Source: Lysobacteraceae bacterium | Lineage (GTDB): Bacteria > Pseudomonadota > Gammaproteobacteria > Xanthomonadales > Rhodanobacteraceae | Reading direction: 5' to 3' | Length of the DNA stretch: 35,745 bases | NCBI GenBank assembly: GCA_028871555.1 | Contig: JAGWNA010000030.1 | Location: 1 to 35,745 of the forward strand | Shown: one piece after another, positions 26,330 through 33,921 of the stretch | How the letters are laid out: each line of letters begins with the position of its first letter | Numbering within the stretch: the first letter of the stretch is position 1 | Notes under the pieces: generated by a model | What the model saw: the letters and a program-made list of their open reading frames with translations, nothing else | Told to the model about the DNA's origin: nothing | Database searches by the model: none | Position numbers and translations under genes: made by a program

Positions 26330-26623
26330 TCAGTCGCCCTGGCCGTCGCGCGTGGTGGTTCCGTAGGCGAGGTGGTTGGCGGTGGCCAGCTTTTCCGGCG
26401 GCGGCACCTGCAGGTGCCAGCCTTGTGTGCGCAGATGGTCCAGTACCTGGACGGGATCCTCGCCGGGCAGCGTGCGCCGTTCGTCCAGTGATACCTCCAG
26501 CACGAAGCGCAGCTCGCCCAGCAGCAACTGCAGCGATCCGGGCAACACATCGAATGCGTCGCGCCGGGCCAGCCACAGGTAACTGCCGGTTTTGCGCAGG
26601 CTGGCATAGACAAAACATTGCAT
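26330..26623 (-). CDS. YcgL domain-containing protein
   Basis: A 97-residue cytoplasmic protein of the YcgL (DUF709) family. The N-terminus MQCFVYASLRKTGSYLWL and the later GWHLQVPPPEK are typical. The small alpha/beta fold is structurally known for E. coli YcgL, but no function is settled. The start ATG at 26623 matches the family N-terminus. It lies 71 bp upstream of the ankyrin gene in the same direction, but that gene seems to have its own promoter element. Confidence 0.88.
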   Translation of the reverse strand: MQCFVYASLRKTGSYLWLARRDAFDVLPGSLQLLLGELRFVLEVSLDERRTLPGEDPVQVLDHLRTQGWHLQVPPPEKLATANHLAYGTTTRDGQGD

Positions 26624-26994
26624 GGCAATACCCGGTTGGGGAGGCGCGAGTGGATCAGGTACCCAGCGTGGTCACGAGGGTAGCAGTGTCATCGGCCCAT
26701 TGCCTGCCCGATGGCAGGGCAGGCATGGCGATGCCCGCGGCGCTCCTCGGGTTCGGACGGTGTGCTTCAGCATGGTTCGCCGACAGCCATCCACAGCTCG
26801 ACACGGCGGACTGCCCGGACGGGATCGGCCCGGCGCGATCGGTGGACTGCGTCAATTTGCTGCGCCAGCACTTGCAACACCGTGGACGAGTGGGCACAGT
26901 GTCGCGCAGGGGCTTCAAACGCGCGTTTAAAAATTAACATTTGCCATCCCGGCCATCCACCCGAGCCACTTACGAAAATAAGCAGGAGCAGTCG
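26624..26994. other. Intergenic region upstream of the FadL-type channel and YcgL genes
   Basis: About 370 bp with no gene that I can support. It contains a perfect hairpin (TGCCTGCCC at 26701-26709, GGGCAGGCA at 26717-26725, 7-base loop, no T-run) and the operator-like palindrome at 26916-26929. The A/T-rich stretch 26926-26944 probably belongs to the fadL promoter. Confidence 0.45.
26916..26929. promoter_or_regulatory. Operator-like palindrome upstream of the FadL-type gene (PsrA-like pattern)
   Basis: CAAACGCGCGTTTA contains the perfect 12-bp palindrome AAACGCGCGTTT, 66 bp before the ATG and beside an A/T-rich stretch. It fits the pattern reported for PsrA of Pseudomonas, a TetR-type fatty-acid-responsive repressor: G/C-AAAC, 2-4 bases, GTTT-G/C. 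The last base deviates. Placement before a long-chain fatty acid channel makes fatty-acid control plausible. Confidence 0.45.
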
Positions 26995-28431
26995 ATGCAC
27001 ACGTCCATCCGTTCCACTTCAGGTTATACCCGTCCGTTGGTGCTCGCCACGCTGAGCCTTGCCATCGTGGGTGCGCTGGTACTGCCGCGATCGGCCGCGG
27101 CGGGTGGTTTCCAGCTCAAGGAAGACAGTGCCAAGGGCATGGGGCGCGCGTACGCCGGTTCGACGACGGCGGGCGACGATGTCTCGGTGGTGATCAACAA
27201 TCCGGCGGCGATGAGCGACCTCAAGGGAACCGATGTGCAGTTCGACATCACCGGCATCAATGTCGGTTCCAGGTTCCACGGCAGCGCGCATGATGCGTTG
27301 GGGCGGCCGATCAGCGGCGACAACGGCGGTGACGCCGGTACCACCTTGCCGGTGCCGGCCATGGCCTTTGTCACCCAGGTCAGCGACAAGGTGCATCTGG
27401 GCGCCGGTTTCTCCGTTCCGTTCGGGTTCCAGACCGAATACAACCGCAACTGGGTCGGCCGCTATCACGCGATCAAGTCCAAGATCCAGGTCTTCGACGC
27501 CACCGTGTCGGGTTCGTACGAACTGACCGATTCATTCAGTCTGGGCGCCAGCGTCATTGCCCAGCGCACCATCGCCGAGCTGACCAATGCGATCAACTAC
27601 AACATGGTCGGTCTGGGCCTGATCCAGCAGGCGGCAGCGGCCGGTCAGATCACTCCGGCCATGGCGCAGGCGCTGGCGGCACAGGTCGGCGCCGTGGTTC
27701 CGCCGGGGTCGGATGGTTTCGCGCGGATCAAGGGCGACGACTGGGCCTATGGCTGGCAGGTCGGCGCTTACTACAAGCTGACCCCCAACGACCGTTTTGC
27801 GGTCGACTACCATTCCAAGATCACGCACAGCATCCAGGGCACCGGCAATTTCACGGTGCCGGACAACGTGGCCGCACTGCTCGGCAATCCGGCGGTGGCT
27901 CCGCTGCTCGGCGGCGGCACGCCGTTCCAGCACACCAACGCCACGGCCGGTTTCACCACTCCCGAATTCGTCAGCCTCAGCTATTGGCATCAGGCCGACA
28001 AGTATGGCGTGGGCGCGGATGCATCCTGGACCCGTTGGGACCGGCTCAAGCGGCTCGTGGTGAACTACGACAACCCGGCACAGCCTACCAGCACGCAGAC
28101 GTTCAACTGGCACAACAGCTGGACCTTCTCGGTCGGTGGTGATTACTATCTGAACCAGAAAATCACCCTGCGGGCCGGCATCGCGCTCGACAAGACACCC
28201 ACTTCGGCCAATCTGCGCGATCCGCGTGTGCCCGACGCGCTGCGCAAGGAAGTGGCGATCGGTATCGGCTACAAGGCCAGCGAGCATTTCGAGCTCGATG
28301 CGTCGTACATGCACGTCTTCGTCAACAAGGCGATCATGAACGGGGCAATCAGCGCCACCGGGGACTCGATCAGTGGCTATTCCGACAACTACGGCAACCT
28401 GTTGTCGGTATCGGCGCAATACAAGTTCTGA
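26995..28431 (+). CDS. fadL: OmpP1/FadL-family outer-membrane hydrophobic-compound channel
   Basis: A 478-residue outer-membrane beta-barrel. The signal peptide ends about residue 36 (SAAA/GGFQLKE). The N-terminal hatch region has the family motifs AKGMGRAYAGSTTAGDD and VVINNPAAMS. The barrel ends with an aromatic C-terminal Phe (SAQYKF), the usual Bam recognition signal. The family takes up long-chain fatty acids and other hydrophobic molecules by lateral diffusion. AGGAG precedes the ATG at 26995. It is a single gene with its own terminator and a possible fatty-acid operator upstream. Confidence 0.92.
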   Translation: MHTSIRSTSGYTRPLVLATLSLAIVGALVLPRSAAAGGFQLKEDSAKGMGRAYAGSTTAGDDVSVVINNPAAMSDLKGTDVQFDITGINVGSRFHGSAHDALGRPISGDNGGDAGTTLPVPAMAFVTQVSDKVHLGAGFSVPFGFQTEYNRNWVGRYHAIKSKIQVFDATVSGSYELTDSFSLGASVIAQRTIAELTNAINYNMVGLGLIQQAAAAGQITPAMAQALAAQVGAVVPPGSDGFARIKGDDWAYGWQVGAYYKLTPNDRFAVDYHSKITHSIQGTGNFTVPDNVAALLGNPAVAPLLGGGTPFQHTNATAGFTTPEFVSLSYWHQADKYGVGADASWTRWDRLKRLVVNYDNPAQPTSTQTFNWHNSWTFSVGGDYYLNQKITLRAGIALDKTPTSANLRDPRVPDALRKEVAIGIGYKASEHFELDASYMHVFVNKAIMNGAISATGDSISGYSDNYGNLLSVSAQYKF

Positions 28432-28484
28432 TCCCCGAGCGCAGCGCGTGGCGGCAACCGGTCGCCACGTCTGTGAACACCTTG

Positions 28485-28516
28485 AAACCTCTCCGCGCCG
28501 GCGGGGAGGTTTTTTT
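28485..28516 (+). terminator. Intrinsic terminator of the FadL-type gene
   Basis: A 12-bp stem (28485-28496 with 28501-28512, one T-G wobble, GCCG loop) runs into a T-tract to 28516. It lies 54 bp after the stop and separates it from the convergent aldehyde dehydrogenase, which ends at 28523. Confidence 0.9.
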
Positions 28517-28522
28517 ACGTGC

Positions 28523-29935
28523 TCAGCCGCGCCTGAGCAACAGGCCCAGCATGTGCCGGAAGCGCGCGCCGTAGGGCGGGTTGAGCAGGCCGGCACCGTT
28601 CAGGCGGGCCTGCCGCATCACCGGCTTGGCATGCGAGAACGTGCGGAAGCCGGCTTCGCCGTGATAACCGCCCATGCCGGACGGGCCGATGCCGCCGAAC
28701 GGCAGCTTGTGCTGGGCAATGTGATACAGCGTATCGTTGACGGTGACGCCGCCGGCGATGGTGCCCGACAGCACCCGCTCGATGGCCGCTACGCTGCGTT
28801 CGAACAGGTACAGCGCCAGCGGATGCGGCCGCGCCGCAACGTAGCCGATGGCTTCGTCCAGGGTGTCGTAGGCGACCACCGGCAACAGCGGCCCGAAGAT
28901 CTCCTCGTGCATCACCTTCATCGAGTCGCGCACGTCGACCAGCAGGGTCGGCAGCAATCGCCGCGGCTGAGCCGGATCGCTGCCGCTGCCAAGCACCTCG
29001 GCTCGCGCGCCGGCGGCCAGCGCCTCGTCGCGCAGGCCGATCAGTCGCCGGTACTGGGCGTCCGAGACGACGCTGGCGTATTGGGTGTTGGCGCCGATTT
29101 GCGGATACAGCCGGTTCACCGTGGCGCGGGCCGTGGCAACGAAATCGTCCACGCGGCTGCGCGGCAACAGCACGTAGTCGGGGGCGATGCAGGTCTGCCC
29201 GGCGTTGACCAGCTTGCCGAACACGATGCGTTCCACCGCCCGCTCGAAGTGGGCGTCCGGGCCGATGATCGCCGGTGACTTGCCGCCCAGTTCCAGCGTC
29301 ACCGGGGTCAGGTTGGCGGCGGCGGCGCGCATCACGTGGCGGCCCACCGCGGTGGAGCCGGTGAACAGCAGATGGTCGAACGGCAGCGACGAGAACGCCT
29401 GCGCCACCTCGGCGTCGCCGTTGATCACCGCCACTTCGTCCGGCGTGAAGCGCTGTCCGACCAGATCGGCGAACAGCACCGAGAAGCGCGGCGTGTATTC
29501 GCTCATCTTGATCATGGCGCGGTTGCCCGCGGCCAGCGCATCGACCAGCGGGCCGATCGCCAGATACAGCGGGTAGTTCCACGGCACGATGATGCCGATC
29601 ACGCCCAGCGGCTGCGGACGCAGTTCGGTGCTGGCAGGCAGGAACAGCAGGTCGGCCAGCCGCCGGCGCGGCTTCATCCAGCGCCGGCCGCGGGCCAGCG
29701 CGTGGCGTATCGCCGACAGGCTGGGGTAGATCTCCAGCAGGTCGGTTTCCTCGTGCGGGCGACAACCGAAATCGGCGTTGATCGCCGCGGCGATCTCGTT
29801 GCGATGCTGCAGCAACAGTGCTTCGAGCGCCCGCAGCCGGCGCGCGCGATCGGGCCATGCCGGCATCGGCTGGCCGCGGTGCGCGTCGCGCATGCGCTGC
29901 AGCTGATCGTTGAGGGAAAGCGATGTGTCGATCAT
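28523..29935 (-). CDS. Coniferyl-aldehyde-dehydrogenase-type aldehyde dehydrogenase
   Basis: A 470-residue NAD(P)-dependent aldehyde dehydrogenase. It has the cofactor-site IVPWNYPLYL (116-125), FTGSTAVG (191-198), the general base Glu215 in TLELGGKSP, the catalytic Cys249 in NAGQTCIAPDY, and the C-terminal LPFGGIGPSGMGGYHG. The shortened N-terminus and the C-terminal hydrophobic helical tail resemble class 3 and coniferyl aldehyde dehydrogenases, which oxidise aromatic or fatty aldehydes. The real substrate is not shown. It follows putA by 49 bp in the same direction, so the two may be co-transcribed. Confidence 0.88.
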   Translation of the reverse strand: MIDTSLSLNDQLQRMRDAHRGQPMPAWPDRARRLRALEALLLQHRNEIAAAINADFGCRPHEETDLLEIYPSLSAIRHALARGRRWMKPRRRLADLLFLPASTELRPQPLGVIGIIVPWNYPLYLAIGPLVDALAAGNRAMIKMSEYTPRFSVLFADLVGQRFTPDEVAVINGDAEVAQAFSSLPFDHLLFTGSTAVGRHVMRAAAANLTPVTLELGGKSPAIIGPDAHFERAVERIVFGKLVNAGQTCIAPDYVLLPRSRVDDFVATARATVNRLYPQIGANTQYASVVSDAQYRRLIGLRDEALAAGARAEVLGSGSDPAQPRRLLPTLLVDVRDSMKVMHEEIFGPLLPVVAYDTLDEAIGYVAARPHPLALYLFERSVAAIERVLSGTIAGGVTVNDTLYHIAQHKLPFGGIGPSGMGGYHGEAGFRTFSHAKPVMRQARLNGAGLLNPPYGARFRHMLGLLLRRG

Positions 29936-29984
29936 GCCGGCTCTCTCACGTCGAAGTGTGCAGCATACGCGCTGTCCGGTCGCG

Positions 29985-32900
29985 CTATTCGCCGATGGTC
30001 AGCAGCGACGCGTTGCCGCCCGAGGCGGTGGTGTTGATGGTCAGCGTGCGTTCGCCGGCAAAGCGCAGCAGGTAATGCGGGCCGCCGGCCTTGGGCCCGG
30101 TACCGGACAGGCCTTCGCCGCCGAACGGCTGCACGCCGACTACCGCGCCGATCTGGTTGCGGTTGACGTAGCAGTTGCCGACGCGGGCGTGCCGGCTGAT
30201 GTAGTCGACGGTGGCATCGATGCGGCTGTGCACGCCCAGGGTGAGGCCGTAGCCGGTGGCGTTGATCTCCTCGATCACCTGCTTGAGCGCGCTGGCCTTG
30301 AAACGGATCAGGTGCAGCACCGGACCGAACACTTCGCGCTGCAGCACCGCCAGCGACGGAATCTCGTAGGCGCGCGGGGCGAAGAACGTGCCGTGGCCGG
30401 TTTCGTCCGGATCCATCGGCGCTTCGGCGATCTTCCTTGCCTCGCGGTCCATGCGTTCGGCGTGGGCAACCAGGACGGCCCTGGCTTCCTCGTCGATCAC
30501 CGGACCGACGTCGGTGGAAAGCCGGCCGGGGTCGCCCACCTTCAGTTCGGCCATCGCGCCGGCGAGCATGTCGATCACCTTGTCGGCGATGTCTTCCTGG
30601 AGGTACAGCACGCGCGCCGCCGAGCAGCGCTGGCCGGCGGACTGGAATGCCGAGGCGATCACGTCCTTGACGATCTGCTCGGGCAACGCGGAGGAATCGG
30701 CGATCATCGCGTTCTGGCCGCCGGTCTCGGCGATCAGCACGGCGATCTGCGCGTTGCGCGCGGCCAGTGCGCGGTTGATCGCCCACGCCGTTTCGGTGGA
30801 GCCGGTGAACACCACGCCGGCCACGCGCGGGTCGCGGGTCAGCGCGGCGCCCACCGTGGCGCCGTCGCCGGGCACGAACTGCAGCACGTCCTCCGGCACC
30901 CCGGCCTCGTGCAGCAGCCGGGTGGCCAGATGGCCGATCAGGCTGGTCTGCTCGGCCGGCTTGGCGATCACCGTGTTGCCGGCGGCCAGCGCGGCACTGA
31001 TCTGGCCGATGAAGATCGCCAGCGGGAAATTCCACGGACTGATGCCCACGAAGATGCCGCGGCCTTCCAGGAACAACTGGTTGGTTTCCCCGGTGGGGCC
31101 GGGCAGCAGCTGCGGCTCGGCGAACAGGCGTCGCGCCATGGTGGCGTAGTAGCGCAGGAAATCGGCCGCCTCGCGGATCTCGGCGATCGCGTCGGGCAGG
31201 CTCTTGCCGGCCTCGCGCACGCACAGCGCGATGAATTCCGCGCGGCGCGCCTCCAACTGTTCGGCGGCGTACTCCAGCATCGCCGCGCGGTTCGTCACCG
31301 GCAGGTTGTTCCAGCCGTCCTGGGCGGCGGCGGCGTTGGCCAGTGCCCTCTCCACCGTGGCCGGGTCGGCGGTGACGTAGCTGCCCAGCTTGCGCCGGCG
31401 GTCGGACGGGTCGGTGACCTCGACGCGGGCGCCGCTGCTGTTCGAGCCAGGCACCAGCGGGCCGGCGGTCCATGGCCCCTGCTGGGCGTTGACCGCCTCG
31501 GCCAGAGCCCTCAGTTCATTGTCGTTGGCAAAGTTGACGCCCATGGAATTCTTCCTGGATACGAAATTCGAATTCTGCGCAAGCGCAGAATTGTCACCGT
31601 AGAGATTGGCCGGCAGCGGGATGCGCGGGTGGGGAATCGAATCGAACGCGCGCACCGTCTCGCACGGGTCGGCGACCAGTTCGCGCGGCGACAGCTCTTC
31701 GTCGACGATGCGATTGACGAAGCTGGTGTTGGCGCCGTTCTCCAGCAGACGACGCACCAGGTACGGCAGCAGATCCTGGTGCGAACCGACCGGCGCGTAG
31801 ACGCGGCAAGGCACGTTGAAGCTGTTCTTGCCGATCACTTCGGCATACAGGTCGACAGCCATGCCGTGCAGGCGCTGGAACTCGAACGGCCGACCTTGCG
31901 CCATGTGATGCACCGCGGCGATGGTGTGCGCGTTGTGGGTGGCGAATTGCGGGTAGATCAGTTCGCTGCCGGCATTGAACAGCCGGCGTGCGCAGGCCAG
32001 GTACGACACGTCGGTATTCGGCTTGCGCGTGAACACCGGGTAGCCGCTCAGACCCTGCTCCTGCGCACGCTTGATTTCGGCATCCCAGTAGGCGCCCTTG
32101 ACCAGCCGCACGTACCAGCGGCGCTTTTCCGCCAGTGCCGTTTCGACCAGCCAGTCGATCACGAACGGCGCGCGCTTGGAGTACGCCTGCACCACGAAGC
32201 CCAGGCCGTTCCAGCCCTGCAGTGACGGATGCGCAAAGACGTCGCCGACAATGTCCAGCGACAGCTCGAGCCGGTCGACCTCCTCGGCATCGACCGACAG
32301 CGCGATGCCGTGCTTCATCGACAGCTGCGCCAGTTCCAGCAGCTTTTCGGCAAGCGCCTTGCGCGATCGCTCGCGTTGGGCCACTTCGTAGCGCGGGAAC
32401 AGCGCTGACAGCTTGACCGAGATCGACGGTGCCTCGGTATGGTTGGCGAACGGGCCGTGCTTGCCGAGCGCCGCGATCGCATCGCGATAGGCCTGCTGGT
32501 AGCGTTCGGCGTCCATGGCGGTCAGTGCCGACTCGCCGAGCATGTCGAAGGAGTAGCGGTACGGCGTGTTTTCCTTCTTGGCGGCACGTTCCAGGGCCTC
32601 GGCCATGGTACGTCCCATCACGAACTGGTAGCCCATGATGCGCATGGCCTGGCGTACCGCCACGCGGATGGTGGGGTCGCCGATGCGGGCGACCAGCCGG
32701 CGCAGTGTGCCGGTGAAGTCCTGATGGGTGCCATCGGCGAGGTTGATCAGCTGGCCGGTCAGCAGCAGCCCCCAGGTGGAGGCGTTGACCAACAGCGATT
32801 CGCTGCGCCCCAGATGCTTGCGCCAATTGGCGTCGCCGAGCTTGTCGCGGATCAGCTTGTCGGCGGTGCCGCTGTCCGGGATGCGCAGCAGCGCCTCGGC

Positions 32901-33173
32901 CACGCACATCAGCAGCACGCCCTCCTCGCTGGACAGGTCGTACTGGCGCATGAACGAATCGACCACACCCATGTCTTTCGCGCGCGCACGCACGCGTGTG
33001 ACCAGCGCCACGGCCTGTTCGATCACCTGTTCGCGCTCGTCCGGCGACAGCCTGGCCTGGTCGAGCAGGTCGTTGACCGCTTCGGTTTCGTCGCGCAACC
33101 AGGCCGCGGTGATGCGCGCGCGGGCCGGCTCGATGCGATCGGGGAGTTCGGAGATGAGAATGGGCTGGTTCAC
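29985..33173 (-). CDS. putA: Bifunctional proline dehydrogenase / L-glutamate-gamma-semialdehyde dehydrogenase PutA
   Basis: A 1062-residue protein that oxidises proline to glutamate in two steps. It has an alpha-helical arm (1-130) and a FAD-dependent PRODH barrel (about 150-500) with SVDAEEVDRLELSLD, VRLVKGAYWD and ATHNAHT. A linker with an unusual short insert follows (about 522-545). The P5C dehydrogenase domain has SPWNFPLAIF, ETGGQNAMI, catalytic Cys850 in SAGQRCSAAR, and PFGGEGLSGTGPKAGGP. It lacks the N-terminal ribbon-helix-helix DNA-binding domain of E. coli PutA, so it is not self-regulating in that way. The GTG at 33173 is chosen because the following NQPIL..ELPD and ARITAAWLRDE are the conserved start; it has no good ribosome-binding site. 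The product channels between two active sites. Confidence 0.94.
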   Translation of the reverse strand: MNQPILISELPDRIEPARARITAAWLRDETEAVNDLLDQARLSPDEREQVIEQAVALVTRVRARAKDMGVVDSFMRQYDLSSEEGVLLMCVAEALLRIPDSGTADKLIRDKLGDANWRKHLGRSESLLVNASTWGLLLTGQLINLADGTHQDFTGTLRRLVARIGDPTIRVAVRQAMRIMGYQFVMGRTMAEALERAAKKENTPYRYSFDMLGESALTAMDAERYQQAYRDAIAALGKHGPFANHTEAPSISVKLSALFPRYEVAQRERSRKALAEKLLELAQLSMKHGIALSVDAEEVDRLELSLDIVGDVFAHPSLQGWNGLGFVVQAYSKRAPFVIDWLVETALAEKRRWYVRLVKGAYWDAEIKRAQEQGLSGYPVFTRKPNTDVSYLACARRLFNAGSELIYPQFATHNAHTIAAVHHMAQGRPFEFQRLHGMAVDLYAEVIGKNSFNVPCRVYAPVGSHQDLLPYLVRRLLENGANTSFVNRIVDEELSPRELVADPCETVRAFDSIPHPRIPLPANLYGDNSALAQNSNFVSRKNSMGVNFANDNELRALAEAVNAQQGPWTAGPLVPGSNSSGARVEVTDPSDRRRKLGSYVTADPATVERALANAAAAQDGWNNLPVTNRAAMLEYAAEQLEARRAEFIALCVREAGKSLPDAIAEIREAADFLRYYATMARRLFAEPQLLPGPTGETNQLFLEGRGIFVGISPWNFPLAIFIGQISAALAAGNTVIAKPAEQTSLIGHLATRLLHEAGVPEDVLQFVPGDGATVGAALTRDPRVAGVVFTGSTETAWAINRALAARNAQIAVLIAETGGQNAMIADSSALPEQIVKDVIASAFQSAGQRCSAARVLYLQEDIADKVIDMLAGAMAELKVGDPGRLSTDVGPVIDEEARAVLVAHAERMDREARKIAEAPMDPDETGHGTFFAPRAYEIPSLAVLQREVFGPVLHLIRFKASALKQVIEEINATGYGLTLGVHSRIDATVDYISRHARVGNCYVNRNQIGAVVGVQPFGGEGLSGTGPKAGGPHYLLRFAGERTLTINTTASGGNASLLTIGE
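31571..31592. repeat. Perfect inverted repeat inside the putA linker
   Basis: Arms AATTCTGCGC (31571-31580) and GCGCAGAATT (31583-31592) are separated by AA. In frame it encodes NSALAQNS in the PRODH-P5CDH linker. The surrounding 50 bp is AT-richer than the gene and has two GAATTC sites (31546 and 31570). It looks like a small in-frame insertion. Confidence 0.6.
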
Positions 33174-33183
33174 GGGCTTGCCG

Positions 33184-33221
33184 AAAAAATCCGCCGCTGC
33201 GGAGGTGAGCGCGGGATTGTA
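33184..33221 (-). promoter_or_regulatory. putA leader: -10 box and attenuator-like hairpin
   Basis: On the minus strand TACAAT (33221-33216) is a good -10 hexamer, with no clear -35. The leader then has TCCGC-AGCG-GCGGA (33203-33190) followed by six T (33189-33184), ten bases before the GTG start. The stem is only 5 bp, so premature termination would be weak. Confidence 0.35.
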
Positions 33222-33324
33222 CGCTGCGCGCCGGGCGTTGCGCGAAGGTACCCGGCGATCCTTGCGGCATTGCCGGGGCCGCCGCCGGGCGCGGAGGCCG
33301 GCGGCATACCGCAACGCGTCGGGG

Positions 33325-33341
33325 TGACCTGATTCAGGTCA
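33325..33341. promoter_or_regulatory. 17-bp inverted repeat resembling an FNR/ANR box
   Basis: TGACCTGATTCAGGTCA is a perfect inverted repeat around one T. On the minus strand the wider sequence reads TTGACCTGAATCAG, close to the FNR/ANR pattern TTGAT-N4-ATCAA. Its centre lies about 60 bp before the predicted start of the DUF2244-cox promoter and about 125 bp before the putA start, so it could serve either. Confidence 0.5.
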
Positions 33342-33357
33342 AGAAGCTGCGGCATTC

Positions 33358-33386
33358 TTGCCCGATGCCTCGCTGCGCCCTATCAT
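33358..33386 (+). promoter_or_regulatory. Sigma70-type promoter of the DUF2244-coxBA operon
   Basis: TTGCCC (33358-33363) and TATCAT (33381-33386) have ideal 17-bp spacing. Transcription should start near 33393, about 22 bases before the DUF2244 start codon. Confidence 0.6.
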
Positions 33387-33414
33387 CTTGCCGTTCCAGG
33401 CACGCCGGATCCCC

Positions 33415-33921
33415 ATGATCGTGCTTCGACCAGCTGCCGCCGGCCTGCCCAGCGTGACGATGTGGCTCAAGCCCAATCGCACGCTCAGCCGGCGCGGTTT
33501 GCGTCGATTGATCGTGGTTCTGGTGGCGCTGGCGTTGACAACGGCTGGACTGGGTGCGTGGCAGGGGAACGTGTTTGCTCCACTGTTTGCCTTGGTTGAA
33601 TCCGCCGCCATGACTTGCGCCTTGCGCGCGGCGTGGCGGGCCGGCGGGCGCAGTGAGCGCATCACCCTCGACGCATCGTCGCTGGAGGTGCAATCGCTGC
33701 CGGGTCGCAGCTGCAGGCGTTTCCAGTCGTACTGGGTGCGCGTGCTGCTGGAGCCGGGCAATGGCCGCCATTGCCTGCTGCTGTCGTCGCACGGTCACAG
33801 GCTGGAGATAGGCGCTTTTCTGACGGACCGGGAACGCGTGGAGTTGTCGGGGAAACTCATGGTGCTGCTGGCCGAGTTCAATGGTCAGCCACGAAAACAG
33901 AATCTAAGGTGCAAGACATGA
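33415..33921 (+). CDS. DUF2244 domain-containing membrane protein
   Basis: A 168-residue protein. Two hydrophobic helices (about 27-48 and 52-72) are followed by a soluble beta-rich domain with YWVRVLLEPG, LLLSSHGHRLEIGAFLTDRERVEL, the DUF2244 (COG5488) signature. Function is unknown; members often sit beside cytochrome c oxidase genes, so a role in oxidase assembly or the envelope is possible (inference). The start at 33415 gives the family N-terminus. Its stop overlaps the coxB start by ATGA (33918-33921), which implies translational coupling. Confidence 0.85.
   Translation: MIVLRPAAAGLPSVTMWLKPNRTLSRRGLRRLIVVLVALALTTAGLGAWQGNVFAPLFALVESAAMTCALRAAWRAGGRSERITLDASSLEVQSLPGRSCRRFQSYWVRVLLEPGNGRHCLLLSSHGHRLEIGAFLTDRERVELSGKLMVLLAEFNGQPRKQNLRCKT

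Noticed and set aside
26655..26918. Possible small minus-strand gene upstream of the FadL-type gene
   Set aside because: There is no ribosome-binding site or recognisable sequence, and it covers a hairpin and the putative operator; it is better read as intergenic.
29910..32225. 771-codon plus-strand open frame opposite putA
   Set aside because: Composition is an antisense artefact; putA on the other strand has full catalytic motifs.
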